In this document: piece by piece, positions 1-10,706 of the stretch | Position numbering within the stretch: position 1 is the stretch's first letter | How the letters are laid out: each line of letters starts with the position of its first letter | Source of the DNA: Blastomonas natatoria | GTDB taxonomy: Bacteria > Pseudomonadota > Alphaproteobacteria > Sphingomonadales > Sphingomonadaceae | Direction of reading: 5' to 3' | DNA length: 64,000 bases | NCBI RefSeq assembly: GCF_003201955.1 | Contig: NZ_QJJM01000009.1 | Span: 124,001-188,000, forward strand | Translations under genes and position numbers: made by a program | The notes under the pieces: model-generated | What the model was told of the DNA's origin: nothing | The model's database searches: none | Seen by the model: the letters and a program-made list of their open reading frames with translations, nothing else

Positions 1-621
1 CACCAGGCTGGGCAGTCCCTCGGGCAGGATGCCCATATCGGCGACGGTGTTGACCGGCGCGCCGCTCCAGATGGCGATCACGGTGAGGACAATGATGGTG
101 ACCAGCGGTGCGGGGACCGCCGTAGTGAGGCGCGGCAAAAGATAGATGATCCCCAGCCCGCTTGCGACCATCGCATAGGCCTGCCAGGTGACACCCGTCA
201 GCTGTGGCAGCTGCGCCATGAAGATCAGGATGGCCAGCGCATTGACGAACCCCGTGATGACCGAACGCGAGACGAACTGCATCACCAGGTTGAGCCGCAA
301 CAGACCCGCCGCGATCTGCATCATGCCCATCAGGATCGTGGCAGCGAACAGATATTCCACGCCATGGTCGCGCACCAGCGGCACCACCAGCACCGCCACG
401 GCAGCGGTGGCTGCTGAGATCATGCCGGGTCGCCCGCCGGTAAAGGAGATCACGATGGCGATGGCAACGGAGGCGTAAAGCCCGACGCGCGGATCGACCC
501 CGGCGATGATGGAAAAGCCGATCGCCTCAGGGATCAGCGCCAATGCGACGACTATTCCGGCGAGAATATCGGCGCGCGGGTTCGAAAGCCAATCGCGGCG
601 AAGCGTGGCGGAGAATGTCAT
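1..621 (-). CDS. SulP family inorganic anion transporter, N-terminal part (runs off the left edge)
   Basis: The minus strand is open for 207 codons from the ATG at 621 to base 1 with no stop, so the gene continues outside the window. The protein opens with a cytoplasmic stretch ([18 protein letters not shown]) and then the SulP-type first membrane segments ([19 protein letters not shown], then [20 protein letters not shown]). Hydrophobic helices alternate with short loops throughout, as expected for the SulP transport domain; sulfate, bicarbonate or another anion could be the substrate. The C-terminal STAS domain, if present, lies outside. It sits downstream of crtY on the same strand with a gap of about 170 bases, so co-transcription is possible but not shown. 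Confidence 0.85.
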   Translation of the reverse strand, partial: MTFSATLRRDWLSNPRADILAGIVVALALIPEAIGFSIIAGVDPRVGLYASVAIAIVISFTGGRPGMISAATAAVAVLVVPLVRDHGVEYLFAATILMGMMQIAAGLLRLNLVMQFVSRSVITGFVNALAILIFMAQLPQLTGVTWQAYAMVASGLGIIYLLPRLTTAVPAPLVTIIVLTVIAIWSGAPVNTVADMGILPEGLPSLV

Positions 622-789
622 GAGAGATGAGTCCAGATTCGATCATCGGCAGGAAGCTGCCGGATTGTCCCGGGGATAGGCGCCGGGCCGAGCCACTCGC
701 GCGGGTGCGAGTCCGTCGATGTGCGCGCTATGCTGCAAAACCTGCAAAAATACAAGTCCCGCGCGCTATCGGTATCAGCGGGGCAGCGC

Positions 790-1965
790 CTAGCTGAACA
801 ATCCCCGGATCGCGCGCCAGATCGGCATCGGCGGGCGGCCGGCCAGCACGCGCATCTTGTCGAGCAGCGTCGATTTGCCCGCATAGAAGCGCGCGATCAG
901 GCCGTCGGGCAGGGTGTAGAAGCGTTCGAGCACGCGGTAGCGCTCATCGGGTCCGGCGGCCTTGAACAGCATCTTGGTGAGCATGCGGTAGAAGCCGTCG
1001 GCCTGCCAGTGGTCGAGGCTGGTCTTGCGGCTCATCTCGGCGAGCGCGGCGCCCGACAGGTCGGGCATCTCGGCAATATGCGCGGCGAGGCGCACAGCAT
1101 CGGGCAGCGAATAGCCGGTCAGGCCATGGAACAGCGCCGCGCGCGTGCCCGCCTTGGCAACATCGCCGCCGGTCGATTGCCAGTATCCGCCGAAATCGCC
1201 GCCATAGACCACCGGCAGCGCGCCGGTCTCGGTGCGGCTCACCCGCTCGACCTGCCAGCCCTTGGAATCCGCATAGGCGCTGATCCGCGCGGACAGCGCC
1301 TGAGTGTCGAGGTCGGATGTGTCGCTATAATAGGTGTCCTCGACGAAGATCTCCATCGGGCTCACCGGCAGGCAATAGACGAAGCGATAGCCGTCGATCT
1401 GCTCGACCGTCGCGTCCATCACGATCGGGCGGGTGAGGCCGTGCGGTTCGCTGAGGTGCAGCATCTGCCCCATGAACTTCTGCCAGCCGCAGCGTAAGTG
1501 GCGCACATTGCCGCCGCCGCGGGCATCGATGACGCCGCCTGCCTCGATCCGCGCGCCGTTTTCCAGCACGACATTGGTCTGGCTGGCGGCGAGCGCGCGC
1601 ACCCCGGTGACGATATTGTGTGCGGGGATCGCCTCGCGCAGATAGGCGTCGAACCGGTCGGAGAGGATCGAATAATAGCTCTCTTCGAGGCCGCGTTCGT
1701 GCCCCGGAAACTTCACGTCATAGCCGCGCCAGCCATGGCAGACGAGGGGGGCGACCAGCCAGCGGTGCTCGCCCGCGACATCGGGGCCGAAGAACGACCA
1801 GATATGGTTGCCGCCCAGCGAAGCGCTTTCCTCGATCAGCAGCACCTCGAGCTCGGGCCGCTTGCGGCGCAGCGCGAGCGCGATCAGCCCGCCGGCCAGG
1901 CCACCGCCGAGAATCGCGACATCGCATTTGAGCGTCTTGCTGGAAATATTGCGCGGGGATTTCAT
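790..1965 (-). CDS. crtY: Lycopene beta-cyclase CrtY
   Basis: A 391-residue flavoprotein of normal length for proteobacterial CrtY. Near the N-terminus it has the dinucleotide-binding motif (CDVAILGGGLAGGLIALAL), followed by the family stretch LGGNHIWSFFGPD. A central acidic and aromatic block (MEIFVEDTYYSDT) is also typical. The enzyme converts the linear ends of lycopene to beta-ionone rings at the membrane, giving beta-carotene for hydroxylated yellow sphingomonad pigments. It is transcribed divergently from the di-iron hydroxylase gene at 2054 across an 88-base intergenic space. No other crt genes (crtE, crtB, crtI) are in the window, so the pathway is scattered or lies elsewhere. Confidence 0.92.
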   Translation of the reverse strand: MKSPRNISSKTLKCDVAILGGGLAGGLIALALRRKRPELEVLLIEESASLGGNHIWSFFGPDVAGEHRWLVAPLVCHGWRGYDVKFPGHERGLEESYYSILSDRFDAYLREAIPAHNIVTGVRALAASQTNVVLENGARIEAGGVIDARGGGNVRHLRCGWQKFMGQMLHLSEPHGLTRPIVMDATVEQIDGYRFVYCLPVSPMEIFVEDTYYSDTSDLDTQALSARISAYADSKGWQVERVSRTETGALPVVYGGDFGGYWQSTGGDVAKAGTRAALFHGLTGYSLPDAVRLAAHIAEMPDLSGAALAEMSRKTSLDHWQADGFYRMLTKMLFKAAGPDERYRVLERFYTLPDGLIARFYAGKSTLLDKMRVLAGRPPMPIWRAIRGLFS

Positions 1966-2053
1966 TGCGTAACCGCCCTAGCGCAGGCGACACTGCGATG
2001 GAAGGGCGGAAGGGCCGCTTTGCAGCGCAGGCGAAGCACGCTACAGCAGGCGC

Positions 2054-2833
2054 ATGCTGGGTTCCTCGCATATCGTGCTGTCCGCCATCGCGATGACGCT
2101 GATCGTCGGCGTGCGCTATCTCATTACCAGCGGGCTGTTCGCCTGGCTGACCGACAAGGTGCGTCCGGGGCTGTACCAGGGGTTGAAGCCGCAGATCGGC
2201 CGGGAAATCCGCTGGTCGCTCTACAGCGCGGCGATCTATGGCATCCCCACCGGCATCGTCGCCTGGGGCTGGCAGAACCGGGGGTGGACACAGATCTATA
2301 CCGACTGGAACGCTTATCCGCTCTGGTATCTGCCGATTTCGGTGCTGCTCTATCTGTTCGCGCACGATACATGGTTTTACTGGACGCACCGCTGGATGCA
2401 CGTGCCCAAATGGTTTCGCATCGCGCATGCGGTGCATCACGACAGTCGTCCGCCGACGGCCTGGGCGGCGATGAGCTTTCACCCCATCGAGGCGCTGACC
2501 GGGGCAGTCGTCATCCCGGCGCTCGTCTTCCTCATCCCCATCCATGCCGCGATGCTGGGCTTCGTCCTGTTCATCATGACGCTGATGGGGGTGACCAACC
2601 ATATGGGCTGGGAGCTGTTTCCGCGCTGGCTGGTTCAGGGGCGGTTAGGCCAGGGGCTGATAACCGCGAGCCATCATCAACTGCACCACGCCCGCTATAC
2701 TTGCAATTATGGACTTTATTTCCGCTTCTGGGACAGGCTATGCGGGACGGACAAAGGGCTGGGGGCCTTTCAGGACAGAAAGTCGCGACCGCGCGAGGAC
2801 GCATCGCTCAGCGATGCCACCCGTTCGGCCTGA
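2054..2833 (+). CDS. Sterol desaturase / fatty acid hydroxylase family protein, probable carotenoid ring hydroxylase
   Basis: A 259-residue membrane protein with several hydrophobic helices and the eight-histidine di-iron signature: H104 and H112 in HDTWFYWTHR with H116, H125/H128/H129 in HAVHHD, and H207/H208/H211/H212 in SHHQLHHARY. This places it in the fatty acid hydroxylase superfamily, which uses O2 and a non-haem di-iron centre. It is longer than a typical CrtZ (about 170 residues). Because it is divergent from crtY, a role in hydroxylating beta-ionone rings (CrtZ-like or 2,2'-hydroxylase CrtG-like) is a reasonable inference, but a sterol- or lipid-modifying role is not excluded. A DUF2141 gene follows 13 bases downstream. 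Confidence 0.8.
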   Translation: MLGSSHIVLSAIAMTLIVGVRYLITSGLFAWLTDKVRPGLYQGLKPQIGREIRWSLYSAAIYGIPTGIVAWGWQNRGWTQIYTDWNAYPLWYLPISVLLYLFAHDTWFYWTHRWMHVPKWFRIAHAVHHDSRPPTAWAAMSFHPIEALTGAVVIPALVFLIPIHAAMLGFVLFIMTLMGVTNHMGWELFPRWLVQGRLGQGLITASHHQLHHARYTCNYGLYFRFWDRLCGTDKGLGAFQDRKSRPREDASLSDATRSA

Positions 2834-2846
2834 TCCGGAGAAAGAC

Positions 2847-3284
2847 ATGGGTAAGCTTCTTCCTACATGCGCAATCGGTTTCATCGCGCTGGCCGCGCTG
2901 CCGGGCGCCGCACCGCTCAGCACGGTCGAGATTTCGGTCGACCAGCTCCGCTCCACCAAGGGGCTGTTGCAGCTGTGCCTGACAGCGAATGAGAAGAGCT
3001 TTCCAGATTGCGACAAGGACAAGAGCGCCTATCGACTGACCGCGCGGGCCAAAGATGGCGTGGCGCGGTTCGAGAACCTGCCTGCGGGGCAATATGCGCT
3101 GGCGATCGTCCATGACGAGAATGGCAACAACAAGCTCGATACCTTTGCCGGCATTCCCAAGGAAGGCATCGGCTTTTCGCGCAACCCCAGCTTCAGCTTC
3201 GGCCCGCCGCGCTTTTCGCAGGTAGTTTTCGTGGCACAGGGCAGCGGCACCAGCCAGCGGGTGAAGATCAAATATTATCTCTGA
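2847..3284 (+). CDS. DUF2141 domain-containing exported protein
   Basis: A 145-residue protein starting at the ATG 13 bases after the hydroxylase stop, with GGAGAAAG as ribosome binding site. Residues 1-22 form a signal peptide (MGKLLPTCAIGFIALAALPG). The mature part shows the DUF2141 pattern: a beta-rich fold with LPAGQYALAIVHDENGNNKLD and the later GIPKEGIGFSRNP block. The HDENGNNKLD segment looks like a calcium-binding loop. Function is unknown. The tight spacing to the hydroxylase gene suggests one transcript and possibly a shared membrane or pigment role. The longer in-frame reading from 2709 lies inside the upstream gene and was not used. Confidence 0.85.
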   Translation: MGKLLPTCAIGFIALAALPGAAPLSTVEISVDQLRSTKGLLQLCLTANEKSFPDCDKDKSAYRLTARAKDGVARFENLPAGQYALAIVHDENGNNKLDTFAGIPKEGIGFSRNPSFSFGPPRFSQVVFVAQGSGTSQRVKIKYYL

Positions 3285-3403
3285 TGCTCTGGCTATGCGG
3301 CAAATCATGGCCAGCCGTTAACGAAATCGAAGCCCTGAACCGTCATTCTCCGCGTTGACTGCCCGTCTCCATCCTGGCGACCGCGGCGTGAGAGGGAACC
3401 GGC

Positions 3404-3907
3404 ATGCGCAAGGGCAAACAGGGTGGCGAGCCTCTGGCCATCGTGCCGGTTGCGGTCGGCAAGCCGATGCAGGGCCTCAGGCTGGTGCTGCATTATGCCG
3501 CCTTCGCCATTCTTGCCACCATCGCCAATCTGGGCACCCAGCAGATCGTGCTGAGCATCGATGACGGATGGCTGTTCTATTATGCGGCCCTGATCGGTGG
3601 CACGGGCATGGGGCTGGTCCTGAAATATCTGCTCGACAAGTTCTGGATCTTTGCCGATCCCGGCCGCGATCTCGTGACCAATGCGCAGCAATTTTCGCTC
3701 TATACGTTGATGGGCGTTGCCACGACGCTGATCTTCTGGATCGTGGAAACCGGCTTCTGGTTTGTCTGGGGCACGCATGAAGCGCGCGTGGCGGGCGCGC
3801 TGATTGGCCTCGCCATCGGCTATTGCGTGAAATATCAGCTCGACCGCCGGTTCGTCTTTGCCGGTCGAGGCGGGCTGGCTGTACGCTATGCGGCGCCGCC
3901 GGCCTGA
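3404..3907 (+). CDS. GtrA-like family membrane protein
   Basis: A 167-residue protein with four hydrophobic segments and the GtrA signatures LVLHYAAFAILATIANLGTQ near residues 26-45, KYLLDKFWIFAD after the second helix and KYQLDRRFVF after the fourth. GtrA proteins are thought to flip or handle polyprenyl-phosphate-linked sugars across the inner membrane. The downstream gene (17 bases away) is a DUF2029 polyprenol-dependent mannosyltransferase, which fits a lipid-linked sugar pair for decorating an envelope glycan. The substrate is not visible from sequence. Confidence 0.85.
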   Translation: MRKGKQGGEPLAIVPVAVGKPMQGLRLVLHYAAFAILATIANLGTQQIVLSIDDGWLFYYAALIGGTGMGLVLKYLLDKFWIFADPGRDLVTNAQQFSLYTLMGVATTLIFWIVETGFWFVWGTHEARVAGALIGLAIGYCVKYQLDRRFVFAGRGGLAVRYAAPPA

Positions 3908-3924
3908 ACCATGACTGGCCGCGC

Positions 3925-5199
3925 ATGATCGAGCGGCAGGCCCATTCGCTTGCCACCAGTCCGCTGGCGCTCAAGGTCATGCTGACTGCGCTGGCGATGC
4001 TGATGACGCTGACTGGCGTCACCTTCCACCTGGTCAGCCAGAACGGGCAGGGCGGTATCTTCGTGGATTTTCACGCCTTCTACGCAGCGGGAAGCCTGGC
4101 GCTGGAAGGGCATGCGGGCGATGCCTATCGCATGGCGACCATGGAGATCGTGCAGCAACGGATCGCAGGCCATGAAACGTTCATGCCCTGGACCTATCCG
4201 CCGCCCTTCACGCTGTTTGTGGCGGGGCTTGCCACACTGCCGCTGGGCCTTGGCTATGCGTTGTTCACCGGTCTGTCCCTTGCCGGCTATCTGCTGATGC
4301 TCAGGCGCATCGCTGGCAACTTCCTGCCGGGCGTGGTGCTGGCGCTGCTGCCGGTACTGGTGCTGGGCGTGATCACCGGACAGAACGGCTTTCTCACCGG
4401 CGCGCTGACGGGATGGTTCGTGCTGGCCCTGCTCGCCCGCAAGCCTGGCGCTGGCCTGCCATTGGGGTTGATGATCATCAAGCCGCATCTTGCCGCAGGA
4501 ATTGCGATGCTCACGGTTGCGCAGCGGCGCTGGCAGGCGGTGGTGACCGCCGCTGGCGTGGTGCTGGCCGCACTGGTTATCCCGACGCTGGTCTTCGGCC
4601 TGCCGATCTGGACGGCCTTTGCCGATGGCGTGCGTGAATCCGGTGCGTTTCTGGCCGAAGGGCGCTATCCGATGCACCGCATGACATCGCCTTACGCGTT
4701 CGCGCTGGGTCTGGGGGCAGCGCCCGGTCTGGCCTTTGCGATACAGGGCGCCAGCGCGCTTGCAGCCATCGGCCTGTTGGGGCTGGCCTGGCACCGGCAC
4801 CTGTCGCCACGCCTGCTGGCTGCCTGCGCCTGCGCCGCCACACTGTTCGTCAGCCCCTATGCCTATGACTATGATCTGACGCTGCTGGGCGTCGCCCTGG
4901 CCCTGGTGCTGCCCGATCTGCTGCGGCGCACGGGCCGGGCAGAACAGGCCGCGCTGCTGATGCTGGCCTGGTCTGCCACCGGCTATGGCCTGATCGCATC
5001 GCTGCTTGGGAATGGCGAAGCGGTGCGTGTCCCGCAACAGCCGCTTGCGCTGATGGCCCCGCTGCTGCTCGTGCTGATCGGCTGGGCGGCCATGGTGAAG
5101 CGGCGTCGGCTGCTGCCCCGGCCGGACATTGCCGCCGCTCCGCCCGGAGCTGTGGACTTGCCTGTGGGCGCCCTAGGCACAGTCTCTGCGGCATCGTAA
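3925..5199 (+). CDS. DUF2029 (GT87-like) integral membrane glycosyltransferase
   Basis: A 424-residue protein with about ten membrane helices. An early periplasmic loop holds DFHAFYAAGSLALEG, where the acidic residue after helix 1 is the usual catalytic position of GT-C enzymes, followed by MPWTYPPPFTLFVAGL. DUF2029 proteins transfer mannose or related sugars from polyprenyl phosphate donors. The start at 3925 (MIERQAH) was chosen because upstream in-frame codons lie inside the GtrA gene. It has a close paralogue at 12621-13901 on the other strand, with matching blocks such as TYPPPFTLFVAGLA, RKPGAGLPLGLM and IKPHLA. Confidence 0.82.
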   Translation: MIERQAHSLATSPLALKVMLTALAMLMTLTGVTFHLVSQNGQGGIFVDFHAFYAAGSLALEGHAGDAYRMATMEIVQQRIAGHETFMPWTYPPPFTLFVAGLATLPLGLGYALFTGLSLAGYLLMLRRIAGNFLPGVVLALLPVLVLGVITGQNGFLTGALTGWFVLALLARKPGAGLPLGLMIIKPHLAAGIAMLTVAQRRWQAVVTAAGVVLAALVIPTLVFGLPIWTAFADGVRESGAFLAEGRYPMHRMTSPYAFALGLGAAPGLAFAIQGASALAAIGLLGLAWHRHLSPRLLAACACAATLFVSPYAYDYDLTLLGVALALVLPDLLRRTGRAEQAALLMLAWSATGYGLIASLLGNGEAVRVPQQPLALMAPLLLVLIGWAAMVKRRRLLPRPDIAAAPPGAVDLPVGALGTVSAAS

Positions 5200-5253
5200 C
5201 GGCAGCCCACACCCCTGGCCAACGCTTACGCCTGCGCGAAATGCCGGGCACCG

Positions 5254-5718
5254 CTACCAGATATCGATCGTCATGGTGATCGATCCCTTGCCTTTGCCCT
5301 TGCATATATAGGTGATGGCGACCGGCACCACGCTCTTCCCGCGATATCGGGGCTTCACCACCATCCGGTCGATGCTCTTGAGGTCGATTAGCCCGCTGAT
5401 CCGGTCATGTGCAAAGTCGAGCGCTACCTCGGTGTTAGCGGGGACATAGACGCTGTTCTCGGGCGTTGCAGGTCCCCCGAACCGTTCGGGAAAGGGACGG
5501 ACGCGGATCAGATCGCCGCGCCGCACCAGCGCTTCGGCCAAGGCGTGGCTGGTGACATGCGAAAAGTTCATCTCCCGCTCCCCCGAATCCTGCCTCCCTG
5601 GCCGCTCTGTAGCGGAGGCGGTCAGCGCGCTGGGCATCACGATCGCCGCAGCGATCAGCCCGGTCAGTCCTGCCCGCGCGCACCAGAGCCCGAACCCTGC
5701 CATAGCTTGCCCCCACAT
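5254..5718 (-). CDS. Hypothetical exported protein
   Basis: A protein of about 154 residues from the ATG at 5718 (MWGQAMAGFGLW); the ATG at 5703 is an alternative. The N-terminal 35 residues look like a signal peptide (LTGLIAAAIVMPSALTASA). The mature part has a basic C-terminal region (KPRYRGKSVVPVAITYICKG, then KGKGSITMTIDIW) with two cysteines at most and no recognisable motif. It stands alone, convergent with the DUF2029 gene. I do not recognise the family. The compositional bias and start site are ordinary for the region, so it is probably a real gene, but that rests only on ORF length and the signal-like N-terminus. Confidence 0.5.
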   Translation of the reverse strand: MWGQAMAGFGLWCARAGLTGLIAAAIVMPSALTASATERPGRQDSGEREMNFSHVTSHALAEALVRRGDLIRVRPFPERFGGPATPENSVYVPANTEVALDFAHDRISGLIDLKSIDRMVVKPRYRGKSVVPVAITYICKGKGKGSITMTIDIW

Positions 5719-5880
5719 GCTGCCTGTGTCCGCCCGCCAGCCTAGGTCAGATGCACGCGCCACGGCAGCCCCGCGCAGGGCAGATGCAGCCGAAACGGAT
5801 CAGAAACAGCGCTGGCCGGATGTCAGGCTAGCGGAGATGGGCTCGGAGCGCGACCGGCCGCGCGGGGTCGCGCAGGTGGG

Positions 5881-6183
5881 CTAGCCCTCGCCCTGCCCCG
5901 CGCTGGTCAAGCTGCGCTGGTCCGACGCCGCCCTTGCCGCAGGTGCCCCGCGCAACAATCCCTCGGTGCTCAGGTCCTCATCCAGCCCGGGCCAGTGGAT
6001 GCCATATCCGCCTGCGCAGGCTTCCCAGTCCGAACGCTGCTTGGAGATGGCGTTCAGCAACCGCGGATACCAGGCCAGCGGCGCAGAGATGGTCCTTCCG
6101 TCCATCAGGTCCCCGATCAGGCTGTGATCGTCGAAGCGCACGCCCAGAACCCGGTCGTCGGTGACCTTGGCCGAAATATTCAT
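5881..6183 (-). CDS. DUF2442 domain-containing protein
   Basis: A 100-residue protein with the DUF2442 pattern: ISAKVTDDRVLGVRFDD, then DLMDGRTISAPLAWYPRLL, then a C-terminal GYGIHWPGLDEDLS. DUF2442 proteins are small and usually encoded directly after a DUF4160 protein; the pair has been discussed as toxin-antitoxin-like, but the function is not established. Its ATG at 6183 lies inside the end of the upstream DUF4160 frame. In this genome the partner is frameshifted, so the DUF2442 gene may be an orphan. It lies in the thiC transcription unit by spacing. Confidence 0.8.
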   Translation of the reverse strand: MNISAKVTDDRVLGVRFDDHSLIGDLMDGRTISAPLAWYPRLLNAISKQRSDWEACAGGYGIHWPGLDEDLSTEGLLRGAPAARAASDQRSLTSAGQGEG

Positions 6184-6399
6184 GCCATTTCTCCAGGAAC
6201 ATCGCGCGATGCTCCTTCGCCATGGCGATTATGCTACTGATCTCGTGTGGGCGAAAGCCCCGGCTTCGCGCGACGGAAACCGGGGCCAGCCACAGCCTGA
6301 TGGTCGCCCCCCCTTGTCGACATCGACATGGGGCGGCTCGTTCGGTTCTTGGCTGAAGAAATAGAACCGAAAGCCATCAAGTCGTAACAGAGTGGGCAT
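6170..6399 (-). pseudogene. DUF4160 domain-containing protein, frameshifted
   Basis: From the ATG at 6399 the minus strand reads MPTLLRLDGFRFYFFSQEP and then NEPPHVDVDKGG, the DUF4160 N-terminal half. After a run of seven Gs (plus-strand C at 6307-6313) homology jumps to another frame, which gives ATIRLWLAPVSVAR and then AMAKEHRAMFLEKWHEYFG, the family C-terminal half. The unshifted frame stops at 6229 after 56 codons. Either a real slip in the homopolymer has broken the gene or the base count is a sequencing error. The start is 6 bases after the thiC stop, so the gene is likely read from the thiC promoter, and its end overlaps the DUF2442 start. Confidence 0.72.
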
Positions 6400-6405
6400 C
6401 CCCCC

Positions 6406-8450
<2,045 letters not shown>

Positions 8451-8501
8451 AGATTAGAGTCATGTGGCACGATTGACCAGCAATTTCCGCTTGTCGGTGC
8501 T

Positions 8502-8519
8502 GTATTGTACGTATAATAC
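8502..8519. promoter_or_regulatory. Near-perfect palindrome, candidate operator for the ABC transporter operon
   Basis: GTATTGTAC followed by GTATAATAC forms an inverted repeat with one mismatched pair; the flanking T and A extend it to 10-base arms. It is centred 15 bases before the ATG at 8526, overlapping the likely promoter or ribosome-binding region. A dimeric repressor such as a GntR-type protein is a plausible binder, but no regulator gene is adjacent. Confidence 0.45.
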
Positions 8520-8525
8520 ACCGTC

Positions 8526-9161
8526 ATGCTGACGTTAACGAACATCGTGCGCAAATATGGGCGCAAGACCGTGCTGAACGGCGTGTCCGCCACCTTTCCC
8601 TCGGGCCTGACGCTACTGGTCGGGCCGAGCGGTGCTGGGAAGTCTACCTTGCTGCGTTTGCTCGCCACGGCGGAAAAGCCCAATGCGGGGGAGATCGCGT
8701 GGGATGGCGCGGCGCTGCCGGGCGCGCGCAGGGCCTTGCGGGCGACGCTGGGCTATGCGCCGCAGGCGGTCGATCTGCCCGAGGATCTGACTGCGCGCGA
8801 ATTTGCGCTGCATATGGCGGCGCTGAAGGGGCTGGATGCCAAGGCAGCCGATGCACAGTTTGGCGCGATTACCGAGCGGATCGGGCTGCATGCCGATATC
8901 AACAACCGCATCTCGACCTTTTCCGGCGGGATGCGGCGGAGGCTGGTATTCGCGCAAGCCATGCTCGGTGCGCCGCGATTGCTCGCGCTCGATGAGCCGA
9001 CGGCGGAGCTCGATAGCGAAACGGCCGCTTCGGTCAGCGCGCTGATCGTCGAGCGGGCGGCCAAGGCGGCGGTGGTCATGACCACGCATCTGGCCGATGC
9101 ACTTGCGCCCCAGGCGGTGCAGGTGCTGCGCGTCGATCAGGGCCGGGTCGCGCCGCAATGA
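8526..9161 (+). CDS. ABC transporter ATP-binding protein
   Basis: A 211-residue nucleotide-binding subunit with Walker A GPSGAGKST (33-41), Q-loop at Q80, signature FSGGM (132-136), Walker B LLALDEPT (152-159) and switch histidine H188. It is shorter than many exporters' NBDs but complete. Its stop overlaps the start of the permease gene (ATGA), so the two form one ABC-2-like exporter. The cargo is not evident. An 18-base palindrome sits directly upstream of the start. Confidence 0.92.
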   Translation: MLTLTNIVRKYGRKTVLNGVSATFPSGLTLLVGPSGAGKSTLLRLLATAEKPNAGEIAWDGAALPGARRALRATLGYAPQAVDLPEDLTAREFALHMAALKGLDAKAADAQFGAITERIGLHADINNRISTFSGGMRRRLVFAQAMLGAPRLLALDEPTAELDSETAASVSALIVERAAKAAVVMTTHLADALAPQAVQVLRVDQGRVAPQ

Positions 9162-10579
9162 TGCCCCGCGCCCAACCTGTGCCACAACCGGCGGCGGTGC
9201 TGCGCTCGTCGCTCAGCACCAGCCTCGCGCGCTATCGGCGGAGCTGGGGGCTGTGGCTGTTACTGCTGATCGCGCCCATCGGCGCGCGCTTCATGATCTC
9301 GGACGAGAGCGGCAAGGGCATCGTGATCGCGATCAACGACCAGCTGCCGGTGCTGAGCTCGGCAATGCTCGGTGTGTGGCTGGGCATCGTCGTGACGACG
9401 CTGCTGCTGCCTGCGGGTTACATCTACCTTCGGGCGAATACCAATCGCCGCCAGCCCTGGCAGGTCGAAGAGGTGACCGCTGCGCCGCGCGTCGCGATGC
9501 TGATGGGCCGGTTTCTTGCCGATGCCGCGGTGTTGCTCGGCACGCTCGGCACGCTGACACTGGCTGGCTGGTTGCTCGGCTGGCTGATGGTGAGCGGGCC
9601 GTACAGCCCTTGGCGGATCACCTATCCCTTATGGCTGATCGCCGCGCCGCCGCTGGTCGCGCTGGCGGCCTTGCGCATCCTGTTCGATGCCGTGCCCTGG
9701 CTGCGCGGGGCGCTCGGCGATCTCGCCTATTTCTTCGTGTGGGTCGCATCGCTCGTCCTGCCGATCCTGGGGGCGGACCAGCCCTCGTCCTTCGGCACCA
9801 ATCTGCTCGACTATCCCGGCTTCGTCCGCCCCTTGAAAGGAGGCGAGACGGTGGGAAGCAACTCGATCCAGATCGGCGGCGTGGACCCGGGCACCCTCAA
9901 GCCCGGGCGGATCGACCTTGACGTTGCCGCCGGGTTGAATGCGCCGGGCTATGTCGCTGCGCGGTTCGCCTGGATTGGTATCGCGGTGGGACTGGTGCTG
10001 TTTGCGGGGCTGATCTATCGCCCCCACCGTTCGGGCCGAAAGCGGCCGGGACACGGACGGATCGCGAAGCTGCTCTCTGCAGGGCCTCCTCCCGCCGCGC
10101 GCGTCGATGCGCCGCCCGCGCATGCCACCCGGTCGGCGTCCATAGGGCTGGTATTGGCCGAATTCCGGCTGATCGGGGCGGGGCGGCTGTTTCTGCTACT
10201 CGCGATGGCGGCAGCACTGGCCGGGACTGCTGGCGACTATCGCCATATCGGCAGCGCGGCGGCGCTGCTGCTTTTGGTGTTCGCCTTGAGCGCGCATGCC
10301 GGACGCAGCGAGGCGCGTGGATTGCTGAGGCTTACGGCGACCACGGCGACACCGCCGATGGCGCGCCGCGCGGCGTTCATTGCAGCAGGGCTGTGCTGGT
10401 CGCTGGTGATCGCGCTGCCCGCTGCGGTCGTGCGCGGTTCCGGCGAACCGCTGCTGCTGGCGCTTTCGACCGGGGCGGCGGCCGCCGCAACGGCCATGGC
10501 GTTGGGCGCGCTGACCGGTTCCTCCTTCGCTCCGCGCGTGGTGCTGCTGATCGGCTGGTACGTCTATTTCTCCAGCTGA
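9158..10579 (+). CDS. ABC-2-type transporter permease protein
   Basis: A 473-residue membrane protein translationally coupled to the ATPase by a 4-base overlap. It has roughly ten hydrophobic segments in two groups (about residues 25-220 and 270-470), with a soluble loop around 225-265 and a basic linker (RPHRSGRKRPGHGR). This is the arrangement of two fused ABC-2-like halves. No substrate-specific motif is visible; exporters of this layout are found in peptide or lipid export and in resistance, so a specific role is not assigned. Confidence 0.78.
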   Translation: MMPRAQPVPQPAAVLRSSLSTSLARYRRSWGLWLLLLIAPIGARFMISDESGKGIVIAINDQLPVLSSAMLGVWLGIVVTTLLLPAGYIYLRANTNRRQPWQVEEVTAAPRVAMLMGRFLADAAVLLGTLGTLTLAGWLLGWLMVSGPYSPWRITYPLWLIAAPPLVALAALRILFDAVPWLRGALGDLAYFFVWVASLVLPILGADQPSSFGTNLLDYPGFVRPLKGGETVGSNSIQIGGVDPGTLKPGRIDLDVAAGLNAPGYVAARFAWIGIAVGLVLFAGLIYRPHRSGRKRPGHGRIAKLLSAGPPPAARVDAPPAHATRSASIGLVLAEFRLIGAGRLFLLLAMAAALAGTAGDYRHIGSAAALLLLVFALSAHAGRSEARGLLRLTATTATPPMARRAAFIAAGLCWSLVIALPAAVVRGSGEPLLLALSTGAAAAATAMALGALTGSSFAPRVVLLIGWYVYFSS

Positions 10580-10706
10580 TCCCAATTCATGGCACCATGG
10601 CGCGTGCCCTCGACCCTCGACGTTCATCTGCCCTATGACCGCCAGCATTGCTGCTGTCATATCGCGGCATTAGGATCGCGCCACTCACGACCTACAGGAG
10701 AGAACC

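Noticed and set aside
1498-2982. Long plus-strand ORF of 494 codons
   Set aside because: Antisense shadow of crtY plus an out-of-frame reading of the hydroxylase gene; no domain signature.
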